Shown here: positions 15,765-24,903 of the stretch, piece after piece
How positions within the stretch are numbered: position 1 is the first letter of the stretch
Layout: the number at the start of each line of letters is the position of its first letter
Assembly (NCBI GenBank): GCA_036525185.1
Contig: DATDAW010000043.1
Coordinates: forward strand, 12,001-76,000
DNA: 64,000 bases
Direction of reading: 5' to 3'
Origin: DATDAW01 sp036525185
GTDB lineage: Bacteria; Verrucomicrobiota; Verrucomicrobiia; Chthoniobacterales; DASVRZ01
The notes under the pieces: generated by a model
What the model saw: the letters and a program-made list of their open reading frames with translations, nothing else
The model's database searches: none
Told to the model about the DNA's origin: nothing
Position numbers and translations under genes: made by a program

Positions 15765-17585
15765 CTAGAGCCCGGATCCGGCCTCGAGCGTCGTTCGACC
15801 TTCGGTGATGACGTCTTTGTAGGTCCCTCCGGCGGGAATCATCGGAAGAACATGCTCCGTGTAAGGGACCATTACGTCGAGGACATAGCACTCCGTTGAG
15901 TCGAGCATACGCTGCATCGCCCCGCGCAGATCCTCTTTGCGCAGAACGCGCTCACATTTGACGCCGAACCCGGCGCAAATCGCGACGTAATCGGGATAAA
16001 TCTCGTTTAGATTCCGTGGGTCGCCGAGGAAGGTGTGGCCGCGATTGCTCTTGTAGAACCGGTCCTCCCACTGCACGACCATGCCCAGGTACTGGTTGTT
16101 GAGGATAATCACCTTGGCGGGAATCTGCTCCACGTGCGCCATCGCCAGCTCCTGGACGTTCATCAAGAACGACCCGTCACCATCAATATCGACGACTTGC
16201 TTGTCCGGACAGGCCACTTTTGCGCCGATCGCTGCGGGAAAACCGAAGCCCATCGAGCCGAGGCCTGCCGACGTAAGGAACGTCCGGGGTTTATCGAAAT
16301 CGTAATGCTGCCCGGCCCACATCTGGTGCTGGCCAACTCCGGTGGTGATAATCGCCTCGCCTTTGGTCATTTCCCAAAGCAACCGGACGGCGTACTGCGG
16401 CTGGATGACTTGATTCGTGTCCTTGAAGGTAAATGGGAAGTTTTTTTTCCAGGTTGCGATTTTCGCGTACCAATCGGGAAATGAGTTGAAACTTGCTGCC
16501 ACACGCTCCTTCCCATTTTGTGCCAGGAGCTGATTGAGCCGGGTCAACGCGTATTTGACATCGCTTAGAATCGGCAGGCGGACGACTTTGTTCTTATTAA
16601 TTTCCGAATTGTCGATGTCGATGTGGACAATCGTGCCGTGCTTTGCGAACTCCTCGATTTTTCCCGTCACGCGATCATCAAAACGGACGCCAATGGCGAG
16701 CAAGAGGTCGGCTTCATTGACCGCATTATTGGCATAAACGGTGCCGTGCATCCCCAGCCATTTGAGCGAAAGCGGATGGCCCTCCGGAAAGCCGCCAATT
16801 CCCATAAGCGTGGTCGCAACAGGAATTTGCGTGCGTTCCACGAACTCGAACAACTCCGCCGACGCTTCGCCTGAAATGATGCCGCCGCCGCAATAAATCA
16901 TCGGACTCTTCGCCGCAGCCATGAGGCCGATCACTTCGTGCAGTGCAACGTCGTCGGCATGCTTGATGGGATTGTAGCCGCGCAGATTGATCGTTGTCGG
17001 AAAAACCGGCTGCGTCCTGGCGTTCTGGATATTCTTTGGAATGTCGATGAGCACGGGTCCTGGACGTCCGGTTTGGGCGATGTGGAACGCCTCTTTGACG
17101 ATGCGCGGGATTTCGTTGACGTCCCAAACAAGGTAATTGTGCTTCACGACGGGCAGGGTCATGCCAAAAACGTCCGTTTCCTGGAATGCACCGCGCCCGA
17201 TCATGTTCTGTGCGACCTGCCCTGTGATGGCGACCAGTGGAATGGAATCCATGTAGGCGTCGGCGATACCGGTCACCAGGTTGGTCGCGCCCGGCCCTGA
17301 GGTAGCCATGCAAACGCCCGCTCTTCCCGTCGCCCGCGCATAGCCCTCAGCGGCAAACACGCCCCCCTGCTCGTGGCGGGGCAAAATCGTCCGGATTTTC
17401 TTCGAATACGTCAACGCCTGGTGAATCGGCATCGATGCGCCGCCAGGATAAGCAAAAATTGTGTCCACTCCCTCGCGCTCCAGACAGGCGACAAGAATTT
17501 CCGCCCCATTCATGACTGGACCGCGCTCAAGGGCGGTGGACGGCGTCGATTGAGTGTCGGTGACGGCGGTGCTGGGATTGCTCAT
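15765..17585 (-). CDS. ilvB: Acetolactate synthase, large (catalytic) subunit
   Basis: A 606-residue thiamine-diphosphate enzyme making 2-acetolactate or 2-aceto-2-hydroxybutyrate, the first common step of branched-chain amino acid synthesis. The N-terminal pyrimidine-binding domain shows F-A-Y-P-G-G-A-S and R-H-E-Q-G-G, with the catalytic Glu in the latter, then A-T-S-G-P-G-A-T-N. The central FAD-type domain follows, and the C-terminal domain has the thiamine-diphosphate motif G-D-G-S-F-L-M-N with downstream N-N-Q-Y-L-G-M-V. Length and ends match biosynthetic large subunits. The regulatory subunit gene (ilvN/ilvH) is not adjacent. The ATG at 17585 is used. Confidence 0.95.
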   Translation of the reverse strand: MSNPSTAVTDTQSTPSTALERGPVMNGAEILVACLEREGVDTIFAYPGGASMPIHQALTYSKKIRTILPRHEQGGVFAAEGYARATGRAGVCMATSGPGATNLVTGIADAYMDSIPLVAITGQVAQNMIGRGAFQETDVFGMTLPVVKHNYLVWDVNEIPRIVKEAFHIAQTGRPGPVLIDIPKNIQNARTQPVFPTTINLRGYNPIKHADDVALHEVIGLMAAAKSPMIYCGGGIISGEASAELFEFVERTQIPVATTLMGIGGFPEGHPLSLKWLGMHGTVYANNAVNEADLLLAIGVRFDDRVTGKIEEFAKHGTIVHIDIDNSEINKNKVVRLPILSDVKYALTRLNQLLAQNGKERVAASFNSFPDWYAKIATWKKNFPFTFKDTNQVIQPQYAVRLLWEMTKGEAIITTGVGQHQMWAGQHYDFDKPRTFLTSAGLGSMGFGFPAAIGAKVACPDKQVVDIDGDGSFLMNVQELAMAHVEQIPAKVIILNNQYLGMVVQWEDRFYKSNRGHTFLGDPRNLNEIYPDYVAICAGFGVKCERVLRKEDLRGAMQRMLDSTECYVLDVMVPYTEHVLPMIPAGGTYKDVITEGRTTLEAGSGL

Positions 17586-17677
17586 GGCTATTAGCTGGCG
17601 GGGTTTGGAAAAATGTGGGGGCCGATTCTACCTCACGCGCCGGCAGCCGGCAAGCTGAAATCCCTTGTGCTCGACGT

Positions 17678-17705
17678 TTGACAGTGACAAGCCCTCTGTT
17701 ATTCT
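17678..17705 (+). promoter_or_regulatory. Sigma-70-type promoter of tRNA-Cys
   Basis: A perfect -35 box TTGACA at 17678-17683, a 16-base spacer and a TATTCT -10-like box at 17700-17705. The predicted transcription start would lie a few bases upstream of the mature tRNA 5' end at 17724. Confidence 0.6.
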
Positions 17706-17723
17706 GCCCGTCCAGCGAAAAAC

Positions 17724-17798
17724 GGCGGGGTAGCCAAGTGGTAAGGCCGAGGTCTGCAAAACCTCTATTCGCGGGTTCGATTCCCGCCCCCGCCTCCA
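17724..17798 (+). tRNA. tRNA-Cys (anticodon GCA)
   Basis: A complete cloverleaf. The acceptor stem GGCGGGG (17724-17730) pairs with CCCCGCC (17788-17794). The D arm is GCC/GGC, the anticodon stem is GAGGT/ACCTC with loop CTGCAAA and anticodon GCA at 17756-17758. The T stem is GCGGG/CCCGC around TTCGATT. The discriminator is T at 17795, as expected for tRNA-Cys, and CCA is encoded at 17796-17798. Confidence 0.97.
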
Positions 17799-17841
17799 TT
17801 TTCAAGGAAGTACCCCGGATTGCTGAAAAATTGCAGCGATT

Positions 17842-18159
17842 TTACTTCACATTTAGAGCCGCCAAAACCTCTGCGGAACTGTTGTAGGTAACGTCGTCCT
17901 GGATCTTGGCATCAAAATAGGCCCGCTCCTCTTTGGAGAACTCATCAGGTATCTCCTTGCGGCATGCCTCTTTGATAGCTTTCCCCGTCGCGGGATACGT
18001 TACATGTTCGTTTAAATGAGTCTTCAGTGTGGCTTCATCAGACCACTTGAATTCGTCCATTGCAGCCGTTTCGGATTCGGTCGCGTAGCTGACCGAGCTG
18101 ACAGATAGGCCGGTGGCAAATAGCGCCACAAACAAGCTCAGTAGAAATCGTCTTTTCAT
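17842..18159 (-). CDS. Small secreted protein, possibly DUF2795-like
   Basis: A 105-residue protein with a signal peptide (basic start, hydrophobic residues 5-20, cleavage near S-Y-A-T). The mature part is charged and helical with the pattern L-K-T-H-L-N-E-H-V-T-Y-P-A-T-G and an ending N-S-S-A-E-V-L-A-A-L. This recalls the small DUF2795 fold (H-L-x-x-V-x-Y-P-A ...), but the match is by eye only. The ATG at 18159 is strongly supported by AAGGAG about five bases upstream; the ORF could extend to 18174. The function is unknown, and it probably acts in the periplasm. Confidence 0.7.
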   Translation of the reverse strand: MKRRFLLSLFVALFATGLSVSSVSYATESETAAMDEFKWSDEATLKTHLNEHVTYPATGKAIKEACRKEIPDEFSKEERAYFDAKIQDDVTYNSSAEVLAALNVK

Positions 18160-18471
18160 GGCTCTCCTTATCAATTCCAGATAAAAAAAATTACTCCTTC
18201 CAAGAAACGACGCAATTGATCGTTCAAGCCGTCGGCATCGGGGTAGGGATGGTCATGGGGTAAGGGGTCGATCGGAGACACTGCCAGACAATGCTTATGG
18301 ACGAGCCTCTTTTCCAAAGTGGCGATGAGGGGTTTTCCCGCCAAAACATTGCGCATTCGTAAAAATTCGAAGACTCGACATCCGTTCGCCGTCTGAGTTC
18401 GATGTTGTCAGGGAAACGGTCGAGCGCCCCCAAATGCGACCGTCCAGTGATTGGAGGCCCAGACTGTATCC
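18160..18471. other. Intergenic, shared 5' region of two divergent genes
   Basis: A 312-base non-coding stretch between the small secreted protein and opgG. It must hold promoters for both directions. I see the ribosome-binding site of the leftward gene at its left end and a GGAGG about 15 bases before opgG, which is rather far. No clear hairpin, riboswitch or ORF was recognised. Confidence 0.4.
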
Positions 18472-20004
18472 ATGAAAACCCACCTTGTTTTTGCCATCAT
18501 GACCGTTGCGCTCCTGGCGCTTGTGATCACGCAGAACCGTGAGAGTTCCTTCACGTTTCAACATGTCATCCGGCAGGCGCAAGATGCTGCTCGCAAACCG
18601 TTTGTGCCGGTGAGTCCCGTAAAGAGCGACGCCCTTCGCAACCTCACTTACGATCAATACCGGGACATTCGCTGGAAGGACGAAGGAACGCTATGGCGGA
18701 ATCTTGGGCTGCCTTTCCAGGCAAAATTTTTCTTCACAGGCGCGCTGAACTCGACCCCGGTGACAGTTTACCAGGTGAATCGCGACAGCGTGCGCCCCAT
18801 CCGATTCACGCCGGAGATGTTCAATTACGGACGCTTGAATTCGATTCCTTACGAGGAACAACAAAAGGGCGGTTTCTCCGGATTTCGCGTCCATTATCCG
18901 ATCAACAAACCGGATTATCTCGATGAAGTGCTGGTCATGCTGGGCGCGAGTTATTTCCGGTCGCTCGCAAAGGATCAGGTCTACGGACTTTCCGCGCGCG
19001 GGATCGCGATCGATACGGGGTCGAATGTGAAAAAAGAGGAATTTCCTTCGTTCACCACCTTCTGGTTGGCGCAGCCTGGGAACACGGACAAAACGTTGAC
19101 GCTTTACGCTCTGCTCGATGGACCGAGTGCAACGGGGGCGTATCGATTTACGATACAGCCTGGGGTGGAAACGGTCATCGACGTGCATGCTGTCCTATTT
19201 TTGCGGAAAGAGATCGACCTGCTCGGCATCGCGCCGTTGACGAGCATGTATTGGTATGGCGAGAACACGAGCAACACTTTTGGTGACTGGCGGCCCGAAG
19301 TGCATGACTCCGATGGTCTACTGGTCCATGGCGGAAATGACGAGTGGGTCTGGCGGCCGTTGGCCTGGTCGAAGTTGCTGCAAATCAATGACTTCGGAAC
19401 AACAAACCCGAGAGGCTTCGGACTACTGCAAAGGGACCGGGATTTCGCGCATTACCAGGACCTCGAAGCTCACTATCATCGGCGCCCGAGTGTCTGGATC
19501 GAACCCAGCGGCGATTGGGGCAAGGGCTCGGTGCGACTTATCCAATTCCCTACCGACAACGAATTCATGGACAATGTCGTGGCTTTTTGGCACACCGACC
19601 GGACACACGCCGCGGGCGACCGGATCGAACTCAACTACCGGATGACATGGCGCGGAAGCGATCCCAGTGAGGGCGACATTGCGCGGTCAGTCGCGACGCG
19701 CATTGATTACCAGGAGCAGGAGTTTTACCGGGTGTTCGTCCTGGATTTTGCCGGGGAAGCGCTGGGAAAACTGCCGGCGGAAACGCAATTGCAGCCGGAA
19801 ATTTCCATCGGCGGCGCCGGTGCTGGTGTCATCGACAAAGTGAACGTGCAAAAAAACACGAACGACAATTCATGGCGCGTGAGTTTCACCGCCAGCACCA
19901 CCGTGCTGCGCAAATCGCACGAAATTCGCTGCGTGCTAAAAAACAATGGCAAACCCGTCGCGGAAACCTGGACTTACACCTGGACGCCCAATGAGCCACG
20001 TTGA
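18472..20004 (+). CDS. opgG: Periplasmic glucan biosynthesis protein OpgG/MdoG
   Basis: A 510-residue OpgG/MdoG-family protein for osmoregulated periplasmic glucan synthesis. The N-terminal hydrophobic segment (about 5-20) acts as signal or anchor. Family features include L-T-Y-D-Q-Y-R-D-I-R-W near residue 59, F-N-Y-G near 117, a G-L-S-A-R-G-I-A-I-D-T segment, and the P-L-T-S-M-Y-W-Y-G-E motif followed by R-P-E-V-H-D-S-D-G-L. The length matches the family (about 510). The ATG at 18472 is chosen because it directly precedes the signal-like segment. It is followed by an overlapping small gene and then opgH. Confidence 0.94.
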   Translation: MKTHLVFAIMTVALLALVITQNRESSFTFQHVIRQAQDAARKPFVPVSPVKSDALRNLTYDQYRDIRWKDEGTLWRNLGLPFQAKFFFTGALNSTPVTVYQVNRDSVRPIRFTPEMFNYGRLNSIPYEEQQKGGFSGFRVHYPINKPDYLDEVLVMLGASYFRSLAKDQVYGLSARGIAIDTGSNVKKEEFPSFTTFWLAQPGNTDKTLTLYALLDGPSATGAYRFTIQPGVETVIDVHAVLFLRKEIDLLGIAPLTSMYWYGENTSNTFGDWRPEVHDSDGLLVHGGNDEWVWRPLAWSKLLQINDFGTTNPRGFGLLQRDRDFAHYQDLEAHYHRRPSVWIEPSGDWGKGSVRLIQFPTDNEFMDNVVAFWHTDRTHAAGDRIELNYRMTWRGSDPSEGDIARSVATRIDYQEQEFYRVFVLDFAGEALGKLPAETQLQPEISIGGAGAGVIDKVNVQKNTNDNSWRVSFTASTTVLRKSHEIRCVLKNNGKPVAETWTYTWTPNEPR

Positions 20005-20542
20005 TCATACCCAAGCCCCGGTTAGCCAGGCCTGGCGCGAAGCCTGCGCGCGCCTCGAGGATTACCTGGAGTCCTGTGACATCCGGGATCCCGAACGCCG
20101 CTGGCGTCTGGCGTTGGAGATTCTCGAGGAGGCGCGGAGCAAAGTCGCAGCAAATTGCGACCTCACCCCGCTCGAAGCGACGATGGAAACCGTCATGAAC
20201 CGCGCCGACGAGTGGTTTGATTTCATTGCCAATGGCGACGGCAGCGCCCGCGGACGCGTCGCGTGGTTCTCGAGCGGCGCCAGCGCGAAATTCGCAAAAG
20301 ATTTCCTCGAACCCGAACCGGCACACGAACTGGTCGCCGCATTGCGCAGCGAAACGATCCAGGCGGGGCCGGGACTGGAATTTACCACCCTGGCGCGTCA
20401 AGATGTCGACTACGGTCCGATGGAAGACATCGCGCGCGAGACGTGGGAGAAATTTTCGTGGTCGTTCGTGTTGAAGGCATTTCTGCTTTGGGTCGTCATT
20501 TTCTTTATCGCGTGGGGCGCATGGCTCCACTTCCATCCATGA
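19991..20542 (+). CDS. Unknown protein between opgG and opgH, C-terminal membrane anchor
   Basis: A 183-residue protein not recognised as any family. Most of it is helical and charged (W-R-E-A-C-A-R-L-E-D-Y-L-E near the start), and a single hydrophobic segment lies at the C-terminus (about 160-180). The ATG at 19991 overlaps the opgG stop by 14 bases, and its stop overlaps the opgH start as ATGA, so it is expressed with both. It would be a tail-anchored, cytoplasmic-facing protein. A role in coupling or regulating the OpgH glucosyltransferase is a reasonable inference from position, nothing more. Confidence 0.7.
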   Translation: MSHVDHTQAPVSQAWREACARLEDYLESCDIRDPERRWRLALEILEEARSKVAANCDLTPLEATMETVMNRADEWFDFIANGDGSARGRVAWFSSGASAKFAKDFLEPEPAHELVAALRSETIQAGPGLEFTTLARQDVDYGPMEDIARETWEKFSWSFVLKAFLLWVVIFFIAWGAWLHFHP

Positions 20543-22593
20543 ATCCCCTGCTCTCCAAAGAATCCGTTTCGCTGCGCAAAGCGATTTTTCTGGCCACGGG
20601 CATCGGGCTCACTGCGGCAGGCTGCTGGCTGATGTGGCAGCATTTCAAAGCGGACGGCGTTTCCTGGCTTGAGGGGATACTGCTCGCGCTCTTCGTCGTT
20701 CTTTTCGGACAACTGGCATTTGGATTCAGCATCGCGTTCTGGGGTTTTATCGCGTGGCTGCGGGGTGGCGATCCTCTGCAAATCATGCGTACCCTGCCGG
20801 GCGAGCCGGGCACCAATGAAAAAATCAGTCCGACAGCCATCGCGATGCCGGTTTACAACGAGGATTGCGGACGCGTTTTCAGGGGCTTGGAAGCCATGAT
20901 CAAATCGCTGAAAAAAACTGGCCACGGCGAAAGCTTCGACTTTTTTATCCTGAGCGATTCGAACCAGCCGGATCAATGGATCGCCGAGGAACGCGCGTGG
21001 ATCGATCTATGTAGTCGGCTCCGAAAGTTCGGCCGCGTCTTTTATCGGAAACGCCGCGTATCGGTCCACGGCAAGAGCGGTAATATCAACGACTTCTGCC
21101 GCCGCTGGGGAAAGCGGTACCGGTATTTGGTCATTCTCGACGCAGACAGCATCATGACTGGCGAAACGCTCGTCCGCCTCGCGCGCACGATGGACGCGAA
21201 TCCGCGGACAGGCATTATCCAGACCGCCCCAAAACTCGTGCGAGGGGCATCACTTCTGCAGCGGCTTTGGCAATTTTCAACCAGTGTCGTCGGCCCGATC
21301 TTCGCTGCAGGTTCCAGTTTTTGGCATCTGGCCGGCGGAAGCTACTGGGGACACAACGCCATTATCCGGCTGAAACCTTTCATGGCTTATTGCATCCTGC
21401 CCGAACTTCCCGTTCGGAAGCGCGACGAACGTCATATCATGAGCCACGACACCGTAGAGGCCGCACTTATGCAACAGGCCGGATTCGAAGTCTGGCTTGC
21501 CAACGAGGAACCCGGCTCCTACGAGGAAGGCCCGCCGAATCTCACGGATAGCTTGAAACGCGACCGTCGCTGGTGCCAGGGAAACCTGCAGCATTTCTGG
21601 TTTTTGTTCGCGCCCGGCACCCATTTAACAAACCGCATCCACATTCTCTTCGGGTTGCTGGCCTACCTTTCCGCGCCTTTGCTCGTCCTCTTCATCGCAT
21701 TGAGTCTCGTGGATTATTACTGGAAGGAACGCTTTGCCACATTTGCGGCGCAATCGCCCGAACCATTCGCCGTGTTCTCAGATCGCAATTCTCTGCTATT
21801 GCTTGCCCTGACGCTCTGCCTGCTTTTCCTCCCAAAAATCCTGGGAACCATCACCGCCCTCTTCCGACCCTCGAAATTTGGCGGTGTCGTCCGTCTCGGT
21901 GTCAGCACCTTGCTCGAGGCGCTCCTGTCCATTCTGCTTGCGCCGATCCTGCTTTATTTTCACACGAAATTCGTCGTGCTCACTCTTCTCGGCATTCGCG
22001 TCACGTGGAAAACGCAGAATCGCTCCGACTCAGGCATTGGCTTCGGCGAAGCTCTTCGCGAATATTGGCAGACGACCCTCGCCGGAATTGCCGTTGTCGC
22101 GCTCTGTGCCGTATTCGTTCCCAACCTCATCTGGTGGCTGGCCCCCATTTTTGCCGGCTGGGTGCTCTCCGTTCCACTCGTGATGCTGACGGCCTCCACA
22201 CGCGTCGGTCTTTGGCTGCGCAAGCTCGGCCTCTTGATCACCCCCGAGGAAGCCGAACCGCCTGTCGAACTGCAAAATCTTGAACCTTCCCAGCCCGAAA
22301 CCGTCACCACGCCACACACCGGCCTGGAACAAGTGATCATCGCTCCCGACGTCAACGCCATCCATCTTTCCCTCCTCCACCGGAGCAAACAGGCCAAACA
22401 CAAATTTGCCCTTCTGGAAACCCTCCGCAATCGCCTCCTTGAAAAAGGCCCTGAATCGCTTTCAAGCCGTGAAATCATGGCTATTCTCTGGAACGCTGAT
22501 TCGGTAGAGGCGGTCCACCGGCAGCTCTGGAAAACGCCGCAGGCCCGTTTGCATCCTGCCTGGCGGCGCGCGATGCGCCATTGGGCCGGGTGA
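20539..22593 (+). CDS. opgH: Membrane glucosyltransferase OpgH/MdoH
   Basis: A 684-residue inner-membrane GT2 enzyme that polymerises beta-1,2-glucose for periplasmic glucans. Two N-terminal helices (about 15-35 and 45-75) are followed by the cytoplasmic catalytic domain, with A-M-P-V-Y-N-E-D, the D-A-D nucleotide-sugar motif in L-V-I-L-D-A-D-S, and R-R-W-C-Q-G-N, the Q/RxxRW-type acceptor motif. Several C-terminal helices follow. The ATG at 20539 is set by ATGA overlap with the previous gene; the longer open frame upstream runs antiparallel to no homology. With opgG it forms the canonical pair. Confidence 0.94.
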   Translation: MNPLLSKESVSLRKAIFLATGIGLTAAGCWLMWQHFKADGVSWLEGILLALFVVLFGQLAFGFSIAFWGFIAWLRGGDPLQIMRTLPGEPGTNEKISPTAIAMPVYNEDCGRVFRGLEAMIKSLKKTGHGESFDFFILSDSNQPDQWIAEERAWIDLCSRLRKFGRVFYRKRRVSVHGKSGNINDFCRRWGKRYRYLVILDADSIMTGETLVRLARTMDANPRTGIIQTAPKLVRGASLLQRLWQFSTSVVGPIFAAGSSFWHLAGGSYWGHNAIIRLKPFMAYCILPELPVRKRDERHIMSHDTVEAALMQQAGFEVWLANEEPGSYEEGPPNLTDSLKRDRRWCQGNLQHFWFLFAPGTHLTNRIHILFGLLAYLSAPLLVLFIALSLVDYYWKERFATFAAQSPEPFAVFSDRNSLLLLALTLCLLFLPKILGTITALFRPSKFGGVVRLGVSTLLEALLSILLAPILLYFHTKFVVLTLLGIRVTWKTQNRSDSGIGFGEALREYWQTTLAGIAVVALCAVFVPNLIWWLAPIFAGWVLSVPLVMLTASTRVGLWLRKLGLLITPEEAEPPVELQNLEPSQPETVTTPHTGLEQVIIAPDVNAIHLSLLHRSKQAKHKFALLETLRNRLLEKGPESLSSREIMAILWNADSVEAVHRQLWKTPQARLHPAWRRAMRHWAG

Positions 22594-22712
22594 GTGACCA
22601 TCGCCTTTCCAACAGAGAAGCCGACGACCGCGCACACGAGTTGGCGCCTTCTGCATGGAGTTTGGCGCGATCTGCGAGTGACTTCGAGGCGCCGGGGTCT
22701 ATTTTTAGGCCC

Positions 22713-23774
22713 ATGCTCGCTTACACAACCAAATCCTACGCTGCTCAAACCGCATCCTCGTCGCTCGCACCGTTCGCCATCGCCCGTCGCGAACCGGGCC
22801 CGACGGACGTCCAGATGGAAATCCTGTTCTGCGGCGTTTGCCACTCCGACATCCACCAAGCTCGCAACGAATGGCGGAACACTATCTATCCATGCGTGCC
22901 CGGTCACGAAATCGTCGGCCGCGTCGTCAAAGTCGGTGCGCAAGTCACGAAGTTTAAGGAAGGCGATCTTACCGCCGTCGGGTGCATGGTCGATTCCTGC
23001 CGCACGTGTCCGAGCTGCCAGCGCGGTCTCGAGCAATACTGCACCAGTTTTCCGACCTTCACTTACAACAGCCCGGACAAAGTGTTGGGCGGCGTGACTT
23101 TCGGCGGTTATTCCGACAGCATCGTCGTCGATGAAGCGTTCGTCCTGCGCGTCCCAGCCGGTCTCGATCCGGCAGCTGCGGCTCCCCTGCTCTGCGCCGG
23201 CATCACGACCTATTCACCGCTACGTCATTGGAAGGTCGGCCCCGGCCAGAAAGTCGGTATCGTCGGCTTGGGCGGCCTCGGCCACATGGGCGTGAAGTTT
23301 GCCCACGCTTTCGGTGCTCACGTCGTTCTTTTCACGACGTCACCGAGCAAAATTCAAGACGGTCTTCGTCTCGGTGCGGACGAGGTAGTCGTTTCGAAAA
23401 ATGAAGACGAAATGAAAAAGCACGCGCTTTCCTTCGACTTCATCCTCGATGCCGTTTCTGCGGATCACGACATCAACGCCTACCTGAGCCTCCTCAAACT
23501 CGACGGAACGCTCACTCTCGTCGGCGCTCCGGAGAATCCCCTCCCCGTTGCTGCGTTCAACCTACTCATGCCACGCCGCCAGTTCGCGGGATCCGGCATC
23601 GGCGGCATCGCGGAAACTCAGGAAATGCTCGACTTCTGCGCCGAACACGGAATTGCCAGCGACATCGAAATGATCAATATCCGGCAGATCAACGAAGCGT
23701 ACGAACGTATGCTGAAGGGCGATGTGAAATACCGTTTCGTCATCGACATGGCTTCGCTGAAATCGGAAGCGTGA
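22713..23774 (+). CDS. Zinc-dependent NAD(P) alcohol dehydrogenase (YahK/cinnamyl type)
   Basis: A 353-residue medium-chain dehydrogenase of the cinnamyl-alcohol/YahK group, reducing aldehydes or oxidising alcohols in the cytoplasm. The catalytic zinc ligands are in C-G-V-C-H-S-D and P-G-H-E-I-V-G. The structural zinc cluster is D-S-C-R-T-C-P-S-C then C seven residues later. The Rossmann motif is G-L-G-G-L-G-H-M-G. The ATG at 22713 gives the usual N-terminus. The AraC-type regulator 85 bases downstream on the same strand may control it. Confidence 0.92.
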   Translation: MLAYTTKSYAAQTASSSLAPFAIARREPGPTDVQMEILFCGVCHSDIHQARNEWRNTIYPCVPGHEIVGRVVKVGAQVTKFKEGDLTAVGCMVDSCRTCPSCQRGLEQYCTSFPTFTYNSPDKVLGGVTFGGYSDSIVVDEAFVLRVPAGLDPAAAAPLLCAGITTYSPLRHWKVGPGQKVGIVGLGGLGHMGVKFAHAFGAHVVLFTTSPSKIQDGLRLGADEVVVSKNEDEMKKHALSFDFILDAVSADHDINAYLSLLKLDGTLTLVGAPENPLPVAAFNLLMPRRQFAGSGIGGIAETQEMLDFCAEHGIASDIEMINIRQINEAYERMLKGDVKYRFVIDMASLKSEA

Positions 23775-23859
23775 TCCCTTTAGCCGCGAATGGATATGAA
23801 TGCGCGCCAATGAAAAAAGTCATTCGACATTCGGCGTTCGTTATTAGTCATTTGCGTTC

Positions 23860-24903
23860 ATGATCACCCGTTTCCGAGTTTCCGGTCTTCTGGCGCGCAA
23901 ACTGGAAGAGCACAACGTGTCGCTAGCCGCCGTGCTGCGGCACGCCGGGTTGCCGATGGGCTTTTTCCATCAGGAAAAAATCCTCGTGACGACGGAGGAA
24001 CTGTTCGCCCTGTGGCGCGCGATCGCCGAGATCAGCGGCGATCCCGCGATCGGGTTGAAACTCGGAACGGAACAACGCATTGAACATTACAGCCCTGCAG
24101 CGATCGCAGCACTTTACAGCCAGTCCTTCCGCGATGCGCTCCAACGAATGGCGCGTTACAAACAACTCACCTGTCCGGAGGAAATCCGGATTACCCGCGA
24201 CGACAACGAGTGCGCCGTGGAATTCCATTGGTTGCTCGCCCGGGAAGCCGAGCCCAGCGTGCTGATCGATCTGTGTTTATCATGGATTCTTGCCATCGGC
24301 CGCCGTGGAACGGGCACAGCGATGACGCCGCTTCGCCTGGAGCTGACACGACCGCCGGCGAATCGCGAACTGCTGGAGACACATTTCGCCTGCCGAACCC
24401 GGTTCAAAGCCAGCCGCAACGCCCTGATTTTTCGCGTCCGCGACTTGGACCGTCCGTTTGTCACTCACAATGCCGATCTGCTTTCATTGATCGCGCCCCA
24501 GCTCGAAGCAGAACTGAACGATCGCCAATCCCAGCAAACCGTTACGGACCAGGTGAAAACGGTGCTCAAACGGCTGCTCGCGGGCCATCGTCCATCGATT
24601 CAGGACGTGGCGCGGCAGTTAAACCTGAGCTCGCGCACCCTGCAGCGGCGGCTCACGGATTGTGGCGTCTCATTTCAGCAATTGCTTGAAGAAGCGCGCC
24701 GGGAATTGGCGCGCCATTACCTGTCACAATCCTCGCTGGAATTGAACGAAACCGCCTACCTGCTTGGCTATGAGGACGCGAACTCCTTCTTTCGCGCCTT
24801 CCACCTCTGGGAAGGCACGACACCCGGTCAATGGCGCAGCAGTCAGCGGCCTGGTTCAGCCGTAATGATCCGCTTGGAATCGTCGATCACGCAGCCCAAC
24901 TAA
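23860..24903 (+). CDS. AraC-family transcriptional regulator (OruR/ArgR-like)
   Basis: A 347-residue regulator with an N-terminal arabinose-binding-like domain (PF12625 type, about 15-200) and a C-terminal double helix-turn-helix (about 240-330). The latter shows S-I-Q-D-V-A-R-Q-L-N-L-S-S-R-T-L-Q-R-R-L, then Y-L-L-G-Y-E-D-A-N-S-F-F-R-A-F and W-E-G-T-T-P-G-Q-W-R. The effector is unknown. It follows the alcohol dehydrogenase and converges with the DUF4096-type regulator, with the two stop codons overlapping by four bases. Confidence 0.9.
   Translation: MITRFRVSGLLARKLEEHNVSLAAVLRHAGLPMGFFHQEKILVTTEELFALWRAIAEISGDPAIGLKLGTEQRIEHYSPAAIAALYSQSFRDALQRMARYKQLTCPEEIRITRDDNECAVEFHWLLAREAEPSVLIDLCLSWILAIGRRGTGTAMTPLRLELTRPPANRELLETHFACRTRFKASRNALIFRVRDLDRPFVTHNADLLSLIAPQLEAELNDRQSQQTVTDQVKTVLKRLLAGHRPSIQDVARQLNLSSRTLQRRLTDCGVSFQQLLEEARRELARHYLSQSSLELNETAYLLGYEDANSFFRAFHLWEGTTPGQWRSSQRPGSAVMIRLESSITQPN

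Noticed and set aside
20263..20538. Upstream extension of opgH by 92 codons
   Set aside because: It overlaps the preceding gene, is Arg-rich and unlike OpgH; the ATGA-coupled start at 20539 fits better.
21960..23036. 358-codon minus-strand frame across opgH and the alcohol dehydrogenase
   Set aside because: It crosses two real genes and their gap and resembles no protein.
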